Of a stretch of DNA of 46,175 nt, positions 6,776 to 12,607 are shown piece by piece. The position numbers and the translations under genes are program-made. The stretch is from the IMG/VR virus record IMGVR_UViG_3300046011_006569, positions 1 to 46,175 of that record; one strand, 5' to 3'. Source of the stretch: a virus. Position 1 is the stretch's first letter. Each line of letters starts with the position of its first letter. Under the pieces are notes generated by a model that was not told the DNA's origin, searched no databases, and was given only the letters and a program-made list of their open reading frames with translations.

Positions 6776-7266
6776 GCTGCCACGACCACGATGTACTTGG
6801 CGCCGCCCTTTACGCCTTCGAGCTTGAGCTTGCCCGCCTCGACGAGGTCGCCGAGAGCTCGCGTGGCGTGCGGCGGCGGGCACGCGAAGAGGTCGATCAC
6901 CTTGCTGCGCGTGAACGTGGTGGCGAGCTGGCTATCGCGCACGGCGTCCATGATGCGCACCCCGAGCACGTCGGTGATCTTGCCACCGCTTGGCTTGGGT
7001 GCGCGTGGCGCGCGCGAAGCAGGCTTTGCGACAGCCACAGGCTTCGCCTCATGTTTTACGATGGGCGATGGTGCGGCATCCATGGTGCGCAGACTCGCAA
7101 GCGCAACCTCGATCGCCTCCTCCAGCTTGGCGCATCGCTCGTGGAGCGTCGCGAGCTCGCGTTCGTGCTCGACGATGCGATCGCGCTGCAGAATGATTGT
7201 GTCCTCGCACTTGGTCAGCGCGCGGTCGAGTTCGTCGATGGTGATGGTCGGTTCGTTCGTGCTCAT
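6772..7266 (-). CDS. Coiled-coil plus winged-helix-like protein (164 aa)
   Basis: Residues about 8-60 form a coiled coil (ITIDELDRALTKCEDTIILQ and following EHERELATLHERCAKLEEA). A proline/alanine linker follows. The C-terminal 70 residues resemble a small HTH domain (DSQLATTFTRSKVIDLFACP, then ALGDLVEAGKLKLEG and KYIVV wing). An oligomeric DNA-binding protein is inferred. Starts at ATG 7266 after AAAGGGAC, overlapping the ruvC-like stop by 4 nt. Confidence 0.65.
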   Translation of the reverse strand: MSTNEPTITIDELDRALTKCEDTIILQRDRIVEHERELATLHERCAKLEEAIEVALASLRTMDAAPSPIVKHEAKPVAVAKPASRAPRAPKPSGGKITDVLGVRIMDAVRDSQLATTFTRSKVIDLFACPPPHATRALGDLVEAGKLKLEGVKGGAKYIVVVAA

Positions 7267-7826
7267 GTGTTCCCTGTCCCTTTGCTGAGCCGCCTCATGT
7301 AGAAAACCGCAGCGAGGGCAGCGTCTCGCGTGTGGCTGTTGTCTGCGCCCCTCGGCATGGTGATGCCCATGCGATGGAGCGCAAGTTTGACCTGTGCATC
7401 GTTGGCGGTGGGCGAGCCGCAAAACATGCGACGCACCTGGGCAGCCGTCACGATGGCATCATCCTCTAGCTCGAGGTGCTTGGCGAGCACCATGCCTACC
7501 ACGCTTGCCTCGGTAAGCGCACGCGTAAGCGCGCTAGACGAAGCCTTGCCTGGGTATGTGCCCATGGGCACCTCGACGACGGCGCCCATCTGACTGATGT
7601 TCTGCCAGATGTCGCGGTCCTCGTAGAGCGGCCTCGTGACTGCGTCGCACCAACCAACCGACCACGCGTTGCGCACCTCGACAGCCTGCGCATGCCTGCA
7701 CGAGAGCCGACCCGAGGCGTCACGATGCACCACGGCGAGGCCAAGATGCTTGCCAGCGTCAATACCTAGCACAAGCATCTCGCCGCTCTTTTTGCGAGGC
7801 TTTAGGATCATCGGTGTTAGGAACAT
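7263..7826 (-). CDS. RuvC-like Holliday-junction resolvase (187 aa)
   Basis: RNase H-fold nuclease that cuts branched DNA, used to resolve recombination or replication junctions before packaging. First acidic residue in VLGIDAGKHLGLAVV (about 18-32), second in GAVVEVPMG, third in NSHTRDAALAAVF near the C-terminus (D-A-x-x-A). Segment ANDAQVKLALHRMGI matches the RuvC helix. Length (about 170-190) fits the family. The first ATG overlaps the upstream stop by 10 nt. ATG codons further in are possible alternative starts. Confidence 0.8.
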   Translation of the reverse strand: MFLTPMILKPRKKSGEMLVLGIDAGKHLGLAVVHRDASGRLSCRHAQAVEVRNAWSVGWCDAVTRPLYEDRDIWQNISQMGAVVEVPMGTYPGKASSSALTRALTEASVVGMVLAKHLELEDDAIVTAAQVRRMFCGSPTANDAQVKLALHRMGITMPRGADNSHTRDAALAAVFYMRRLSKGTGNT

Positions 7827-8419
7827 CTCGCGGCCTTCTTTGCTTCGATCACCGCACGGTGTCTCTCGCGTCTGATGCGATCGGCTTCGCGCTTTTGCTC
7901 TCGCGTGCGATGGTCCTTGTACGGTGGCTTGACGATGACGTCCTCGTCGGCATCGCCGACCATGTTGATCGCGCTCGACAGCAGCGACTGGGCATGGAGC
8001 ACGCGAGCATGCGGCGGCACGGCCTCAAGGTACTCGCACTGCTCTGGGCATTCGCACCACAGCGCATCCGGCATCACAGTCGCAACGTCGCACACGCACT
8101 GGGTCTCATGGCGGCAGTCGTGACGGCGGATCTCATCGCCGCGCAAGTTCCACCCAACGAGCATCTTCAGCGCCACCTTGGCTCGCCTGTGCTCCTCGAG
8201 CACCCTGCGCCGGTACTCGGTGGCACCATCTTGCGGGATGCGCCGATGCAAGACCTCGAGCCGCACGAGCATGATCAAGATGCGCGACAGCTCGCGAGGC
8301 GAGACGTGCGGCATCTTTGCGTGCAGCGAGACGGCGTTGTACCAGGCGCCATTTGCCATGGCGTCTAGCACCTCCGACCGCAACACGAGGTCGGCGATCG
8401 ACGGCGGCGCGCGCTTCAT
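7817..8419 (-). CDS. Winged-helix / Cys-His cluster protein (200 aa)
   Basis: The N-terminal 75 residues look like a winged-helix (VLDAMANGAWYNAVSLHAKM, SPRELSRILIMLVRLEVLHR, then EYRRR). A Cys/His-rich stretch follows (HDCRHETQCVCDV, then LWCECPEQCEYLE), probably a metal site with six cysteines and two histidines. The C-terminus is a basic, helical tail (HRTREQKREADRIRRERHRA). A DNA-binding regulator or replication accessory is inferred. It follows the XRE gene with an ATGA overlap, so the two are co-transcribed. Confidence 0.65.
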   Translation of the reverse strand: MKRAPPSIADLVLRSEVLDAMANGAWYNAVSLHAKMPHVSPRELSRILIMLVRLEVLHRRIPQDGATEYRRRVLEEHRRAKVALKMLVGWNLRGDEIRRHDCRHETQCVCDVATVMPDALWCECPEQCEYLEAVPPHARVLHAQSLLSSAINMVGDADEDVIVKPPYKDHRTREQKREADRIRRERHRAVIEAKKAARCS

Positions 8420-8652
8420 GTCGCGGTGATATCGACCGGCGCAGGTCCGTCGAGCAGACGTGCGAGCTCCACGAGCGGCAGGTCAAACGCCTTGCTCAGC
8501 GCCGCTCGCGTGCCATACGATGTGAGCTGGTTGCGTCCGCTTTCGATGCTGCGAATGAGCGAGAACTTGAGCCCCGCGCGGAGAGCCAGGGCCTCCTGCG
8601 TCATGCTGCGATCTTGCCGCAGTTGCCTGATAATCTCTCCGACTTGGGCCAT
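8416..8652 (-). CDS. XRE/Cro-CI family repressor (78 aa)
   Basis: A single HTH_3 domain: GEIIRQLRQDRSMTQEALAL, RAGLKFSLIRSIESGRNQ, then LSKAFDLPLVELARLL. This is the classical Cro/C1 pattern (Q-E-x-L-A at helix 2, S-x-I-x-S-I-E-S-G in and after helix 3). No C-terminal cleavage domain, so it is Cro-like in size. It is the first gene of the leftward operon and lies next to a perfect inverted repeat that overlaps divergent promoters, its probable operator. Confidence 0.88.
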   Translation of the reverse strand: MAQVGEIIRQLRQDRSMTQEALALRAGLKFSLIRSIESGRNQLTSYGTRAALSKAFDLPLVELARLLDGPAPVDITAT

Positions 8653-8659
8653 GAGCTAG

Positions 8660-8731
8660 CCCCTAGCGCGGCGACAGCAACGTGTCAAGCATCGCGAGAG
8701 ACTTGACACGCTAGAGACGGTGCGCTAGATG
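8660..8731. promoter_or_regulatory. Divergent promoters with a perfect inverted-repeat operator
   Basis: CGTGTCAAG (8681-8689) and its exact complement CTTGACACG (8702-8710) are separated by 12 nt, centre-to-centre 21 bp (two helical turns). Each arm carries TTGACA. Rightward: TTGACA 8703-8708, 17 nt, TAGATG 8726-8731, then 7 nt to the bet ATG. Leftward: TTGACA 8688-8683, 17 nt, TAGGGG 8665-8660, then 7 nt to the XRE ATG. A dimeric repressor here would cover both -35 boxes. The leftward -10 is poor and also resembles an AGGGG ribosome site. Confidence 0.65.
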
Positions 8732-8738
8732 TTCGCGC

Positions 8739-9608
8739 ATGTCCAATCTCGTCACAACCAACAGCCGTTTTGACACCGCACAAATCGACCTGATCAAGCG
8801 CACCATCGCGAAGGGCAGCACCGACGACGAGCTGACCCTGTTCGTCGAGCAATGTAAGCGCACTGGGTTAGACCCATTCGCGCGCCAAATCTACGCCGTC
8901 AAGCGGTGGGATAGCCGCGAGCGCCGCGAGGTCATGTCCATTCAGGTCGGCATCGACGGGTTCCGACTCGTGGCCGACCGCACGGGCAAGTATCAGGGGC
9001 AACTCGGGCCGTTCTGGTGCGGCAAGGATGGCCAGTGGCGCGACGTGTGGCTCAGCGACGAGCCGCCCGCTGCGGCCAAGGTCGGCGTGCTGCGCTCGGA
9101 CTTCCGCGAGCCGCTGTGGGCCGTGGCTAGGTTTAGCTCCTACGTGCAGACGAGCAAAGAGGGAGCGCCCACGCGCTTTTGGGCGCAGATGCCCGACCTG
9201 ATGATCGCCAAGGTCGCCGAGGCCCTGGCATTGCGCAAGGCGTTCCCGCACGAGCTCTCTGGCCTCTACACCGCCGAGGAGATGGCGCAGGCCGAGAACG
9301 TGGCCCCCGCGCCAGTGCCTGTCGCTGCGCCTCGCCAGGTGGCCGCGCAGCGCCCGCAGCAGGCTCGCCCCGCGCCGGTGCCAGCGCCCGTGGTGCCAGA
9401 CGCAGAGGTGGAGGCCGACGACGCCGACACGTTCAGCCCGGTGCTCGGGTTGTTGCACGACCTCACGCTTGTATCGAACGCCGAGGAGCTCGCGCTCGTG
9501 CGCGAGCAGCTCGTGGCGATCAAGCCGTCGTGCACTCGCGAGCAGATCGCCAGCCTCGGGCAGGCATACAAGACCGCAGAGAAGCGCATCGCCGAGGTCC
9601 AGGCGTGA
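8739..9608 (+). CDS. bet: Bet/RecT single-strand annealing protein (289 aa)
   Basis: Anneals complementary single strands during recombination. Residues 1-190 match phage Bet: [50 protein letters not shown], then [38 protein letters not shown] proline/alanine linker leads to a C-terminal acidic-helical domain that may recruit SSB or the exonuclease. Start ATG 8739 has no Shine-Dalgarno sequence, and the promoter -10 is 7 nt upstream. Partner exonuclease is probably the gene at 10566. Confidence 0.93.
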   Translation: MSNLVTTNSRFDTAQIDLIKRTIAKGSTDDELTLFVEQCKRTGLDPFARQIYAVKRWDSRERREVMSIQVGIDGFRLVADRTGKYQGQLGPFWCGKDGQWRDVWLSDEPPAAAKVGVLRSDFREPLWAVARFSSYVQTSKEGAPTRFWAQMPDLMIAKVAEALALRKAFPHELSGLYTAEEMAQAENVAPAPVPVAAPRQVAAQRPQQARPAPVPAPVVPDAEVEADDADTFSPVLGLLHDLTLVSNAEELALVREQLVAIKPSCTREQIASLGQAYKTAEKRIAEVQA

Positions 9609-9847
9609 GCGCATACGTGGAGCAAGCCATCGTAGTGGCAGACCACGAGGCCGAGGTGCGCCTCGTGATTGAGCCTGGATACATTGACGATCGCGACCGT
9701 GAATGCCTGCGATTCATGGTCACGATCAAAAACTCCACGGGCGAGCTTCGCTTGCCTGTGCCAGATGCCAAGACACTCGCAAAGCGCCTGCTTGAGCAGG
9801 CTCTTGGCCATGCGGTTAAGCTGACCATCAGGCGGGGAGCGCGATGA
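9605..9847 (+). CDS. Hypothetical small protein (80 aa)
   Basis: GTG 9605 overlaps the bet stop (GTGA). Beta-rich N-terminal half ([20 protein letters not shown]) followed by a helix [18 protein letters not shown]. No recognised family. Its position right after bet suggests a recombination accessory or a small regulator. The downstream gene starts in its stop codon. Confidence 0.65.
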   Translation: MSAYVEQAIVVADHEAEVRLVIEPGYIDDRDRECLRFMVTIKNSTGELRLPVPDAKTLAKRLLEQALGHAVKLTIRRGAR

Positions 9848-9951
9848 ATATTCTAGAAGCAAACAGGCTGCGCCGACCCCGAGGGAGGATGGCGGCGGGT
9901 GGACGTACGCCACGTGGTCGTGGGGTGGAAGGGTGGAAGGCGAAGCCGTGA
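9844..9951 (+). CDS. Possible 35-aa basic leader peptide before the Mom-like gene
   Basis: ATG 9844 overlaps the upstream stop (ATGA). The peptide [20 protein letters not shown]... ends at 9951, and its stop overlaps the GTG start of the Mom-like gene by 3 nt. Highly basic (R/G/K). Translation could open the downstream start region, as Com does for mom in phage Mu, but it has no cysteines and is not a Com homologue. It may also be untranslated spacer. Confidence 0.35.
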   Translation: MNILEANRLRRPRGRMAAGGRTPRGRGVEGWKAKP

Positions 9952-10541
9952 AGCCTAACAAGCCGGTAGCGAGAAGAAAAGACTACCAGTTTGACGAGGG
10001 GTCGCACGGCGAGGCTGTCGAACTAATCCGTGCTTACCACTACGCGAAAGGGGCCGCGAACACCTCGACGGCGAGAACAATCATGCGGCGCGAGCAGCGA
10101 GCCGTAGGCGCCGCTCTTTGGATGCCACCGACAGCAGGAGCGGCTAAGGCCCTCGCCAAGAGGCACCTTGGAAGCGAAAACCTGCACAAGAAAGTGCTCG
10201 CTCTCTCTCGCCTCGTTGTAGTTCCAGGCGAACCGCAAAATGCCGCTGGTATTCTGCTGGGGAGAACGACGAAAGACGTTGCGCGCGACGAGAGATGGGC
10301 GCTCCTCGTCACCTACGCGGACGAGGCGCAAGGACACGAAGGAACGATCTACCGAGCCACAGGCTGGACATTTGACGGGTTCACCGAGCCGCAAATCGCT
10401 TGGCATTTGGACGGAAAACAGGTTTCCCGCCTCTCTACCAAATCAAGAACCTATGAAGAAATGAGAGCGATCGGAGCAACACAGTCGAAGTCAAGAAAGA
10501 GAAGGTTTTACAAGATTGTAGGGACGGTGCGCGATGAATGA
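9948..10541 (+). CDS. Mom-like GNAT-fold DNA adenine modification protein (197 aa)
   Basis: Mom of phage Mu modifies adenines so that phage DNA resists restriction. Hallmarks here: YHYAKGAANTSTARTI near the N-terminus, VGAALWMPPTAGAAKALA (GNAT strands), LALSRLVVVPGEPQNAAG (basic/Asn motif), then LLVTYADEAQGHEGTIYRAT and GWTFDGFTEPQIAWHLDGK. The YAD-x4-GH-x-GTIY-x-A-x-GW pattern is the family signature as I know it. GTG 9948 is chosen because GGAAGG lies 7 nt upstream; a GTG at 9933 is possible. Base use is less GC-rich and more purine-rich than the neighbours, a sign of transfer. Confidence 0.78.
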   Translation: MKPNKPVARRKDYQFDEGSHGEAVELIRAYHYAKGAANTSTARTIMRREQRAVGAALWMPPTAGAAKALAKRHLGSENLHKKVLALSRLVVVPGEPQNAAGILLGRTTKDVARDERWALLVTYADEAQGHEGTIYRATGWTFDGFTEPQIAWHLDGKQVSRLSTKSRTYEEMRAIGATQSKSRKRRFYKIVGTVRDE

Positions 10542-10565
10542 TTGCATCGCAGAGGCGGTCGGAAA

Positions 10566-11711
10566 GTGAAGCTCCCCACAGCATCAAGCTTTGACCTCGC
10601 GTCGAAGTGCGCGCACCCGTGGACCAGCGGCATCCCGTGGTCGCGCCCCGATGACCCATCGGTGTTCGCCTTTGGCAACGCCGTGCACGAAGCCGCCGAG
10701 CTCGCCGTTGGCTGCGGTGAGGTCGACCTCGTCAGGCTCGCGAGCAAGTACGAGCTGGGCCGAGACGACGTGCGACGCCTGGGCGCTACGGCGCGCAGCG
10801 CGTTCGACCGCGTCAACGCATACGCCGCCGAGGGCTGGCTCATGTTTGCCGAAGTCGCGGTGGCGTACCACGTCGGCAAGCGCACTGTGCGCCTGATCGA
10901 CAAGTACACCCACCGGCAGGCCAACCAGGCCAAGCCTGGCGAGCTCATCGGAATCATCGACCTCGTGTGCGTGCGCCATGGACAGGTGCACGTGGCCGAC
11001 TGGAAAACCGGCACGTGGCAGCGCGACGCTACGCCGGGGCTGCAGGTGCAGTTCGCCGCGATGGCAGTGGCCAAGCTCGTGGGCGCCGATAGCGCCTCGG
11101 GCTCGCTGCTCTACGTGGACGAGCGCGGCGTGCGCGAGGTGTCGGCCTCGTGGGAGTGCTGGGACCTCGACAGCACCGCCGACGTGCTGCGGCGCATCCA
11201 TGAGACCACCAGCGGCGCGCCGACGCCGCCAGTCGCAGGAGACTGGTGCAAGCGCTGCAACATCCTGGGCAAGTGCTCGGCCACCGCCCTGGCCGTGCGC
11301 GACGTCGAGAGCGTGGCCACGAGCATCGCCACAGCCGAGGATGCCGCGCGCATCCACGAGATGATGCCCGCACTCGAAAAAACGCTAAAGCTCGCCCGCG
11401 AGCGCATCCGCGAGATGGCATCACGAGCGCCGATCCCGCTCAGCAGCGGCAAGCGTCTCGTGGTGCAAGAGCGCACCCGCACGACGGTATCGGACCTCAC
11501 GCCAGAGGCCGTGGCCTACCTCAATGCTCAGCAGCTACAGGCCGCGCTGGAGTTCTCGACGAGCGCCGCGGCCATCAAGCGCGTAGGTGGCGCAAAGGTC
11601 GAGCGACAAGTGATGGCGCACCTGCGCGAGATGGGATGCGTCAAGGAGAGCGTCTATACGACGCTCGCAGAGGTAGCAGATAAGGGAGGAAACAACGATG
11701 ACACCGCGTGA
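10566..11711 (+). CDS. Cas4/RecB-like PD-(D/E)XK exonuclease with Fe-S cysteines (about 381 aa)
   Basis: Probable Bet partner that resects DNA ends. Nuclease core: FGNAVHEAAEL (His helix), GELIGIIDLVCVRHGQVHVA with the catalytic Asp, then DWKTG with the catalytic Asp and Lys, then GLQVQFAAMAVAKLVG (Gln motif). One cysteine near the N-terminus (LASKCAHPW) plus C-x2-C-x5-C at about 225-235 (WCKRCNILGKC) give the four ligands of the Cas4/AddB iron-sulphur staple. The C-terminal 100 residues are an extra helical region. The start is uncertain: GTG 10566 is preferred and TTG 10542 is possible. Confidence 0.8.
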   Translation: MKLPTASSFDLASKCAHPWTSGIPWSRPDDPSVFAFGNAVHEAAELAVGCGEVDLVRLASKYELGRDDVRRLGATARSAFDRVNAYAAEGWLMFAEVAVAYHVGKRTVRLIDKYTHRQANQAKPGELIGIIDLVCVRHGQVHVADWKTGTWQRDATPGLQVQFAAMAVAKLVGADSASGSLLYVDERGVREVSASWECWDLDSTADVLRRIHETTSGAPTPPVAGDWCKRCNILGKCSATALAVRDVESVATSIATAEDAARIHEMMPALEKTLKLARERIREMASRAPIPLSSGKRLVVQERTRTTVSDLTPEAVAYLNAQQLQAALEFSTSAAAIKRVGGAKVERQVMAHLREMGCVKESVYTTLAEVADKGGNNDDTA

Positions 11712-11883
11712 CTTCTATGTGCTCGCCCGCGACGGCGAACGCTCCGAGCTGCTAGACCTGTTTGACGCGCTGGCAGAGAGCCGCAAGGTGCGCGGCGCTT
11801 GCGTCGTGCGTGCGAGCGACGGTAAGCGAATGAGCGAGACCGTGAGGGGCCACGTCATGCCACAGCGCCCCGAGGAGCGATGA
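11698..11883 (+). CDS. Hypothetical small protein (61 aa)
   Basis: MTPRDFYVLARDGERSELLD. A strong GGGAGGA lies upstream, and the start overlaps the exonuclease gene by 14 nt. Short, charged, one helix-rich half and one basic half. No motif recognised. Coupled to dut by an ATGA overlap. Confidence 0.65.
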   Translation: MTPRDFYVLARDGERSELLDLFDALAESRKVRGACVVRASDGKRMSETVRGHVMPQRPEER

Positions 11884-12365
11884 CCGTGCCCTACTTGTCC
11901 GATCTCGACGTGTGCGTGCAGTTGACCAGGCCCACGGGCACGCTGCCAGAGCGAGCCACCGATGGCGCCAGCGGCTACGACCTGCGCATGGCCGGATGGC
12001 GCTGGCCATGGTCGCAGGAGGTGCAGCACGGGCACCTAATCCTCGACGCAGGCGAGCGAGCGCTAGTGCTCACCGGCCTCGCCATGTCGCTCTCGGAGGG
12101 CTGGGAGGCGCAGATCCGTGGGCGTAGCGGGCTCGCGCTAAAGCACGGGCTACAGGTCGCCTTCGGCACGATCGACAGCGACTATCGAGGCGAGGTAGGC
12201 GTGATCGTCTACAACGTCGGCGACCGCATCACGCTTCGGCCTGGCGACCGCATCGCGCAGATGGTGTTCGCTCGCGTGCCTCGCGTGCGGCTGCTCGAGG
12301 TGGCAGAGCTCACGAGCACCACCAACCGCGGCGTCGGTGGCTTCGGCTCCACGGGGCAGTCGTGA
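11880..12365 (+). CDS. dut: dUTP diphosphatase (161 aa)
   Basis: Hydrolyses dUTP to dUMP and PPi, keeping uracil out of DNA and supplying ThyX. All five trimeric dUTPase motifs are visible: ASGYDLR (1), GRSGLALKHGL (2), GTIDSDYRGEVGVIVYN (3, catalytic Asp), GDRIAQMVF (4), and NRGVGGFGSTG (5, P-loop-like C-terminal arm). An insertion (MAGWRWPWSQEVQHGHLILD) follows motif 1. Length is normal for the family. Confidence 0.96.
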   Translation: MTVPYLSDLDVCVQLTRPTGTLPERATDGASGYDLRMAGWRWPWSQEVQHGHLILDAGERALVLTGLAMSLSEGWEAQIRGRSGLALKHGLQVAFGTIDSDYRGEVGVIVYNVGDRITLRPGDRIAQMVFARVPRVRLLEVAELTSTTNRGVGGFGSTGQS

Positions 12366-12607
12366 CAACCTACGCTCGCATGATGCGAGATCTACTCGGA
12401 ACCGAAAAGCGCCCAACTCGACGACAAGGATCCATGACGCCCACCCACGACGAGGAGATGGCCCACGAGCGCGCCTACTGGCACGAGCGCATCGTCGAGG
12501 CCCTGCAGCGCGTGCGTCAACTCGACGCCGACCTGACAGCCGCGCGCGACGACAACAAGCGGCTCGTGGCCGAGCTGCGCGAGCTGCGCGAAAGGCTGCC
12601 CAGATGA
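12362..12607 (+). CDS. Small coiled-coil protein (81 aa)
   Basis: The C-terminal 55 residues form a charged coiled coil (RIVEALQRVRQLDADLTAAR, then LVAELRELRERL). GTG 12362 overlaps the dut stop and is chosen. An internal ATG at 12434 (MTPTHDEEMAHERAYW) is also possible, with AAGGA 3 nt before it. Its stop overlaps the methyltransferase start as ATGA. Function unknown. Confidence 0.6.
   Translation: MTTYARMMRDLLGTEKRPTRRQGSMTPTHDEEMAHERAYWHERIVEALQRVRQLDADLTAARDDNKRLVAELRELRERLPR

Noticed and set aside
9844-9951. Com homologue before mom
   Set aside because: Mu Com is a zinc-binding protein; this peptide has no cysteines. Only the position is similar.
12337-12603. N-terminal extension of the methyltransferase frame
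   Set aside because: It is an Arg/Ala-rich shadow of the dut and coiled-coil genes. The family start M-I-Q-L-H-H-G-D at 12604 with ATGA overlap is better.
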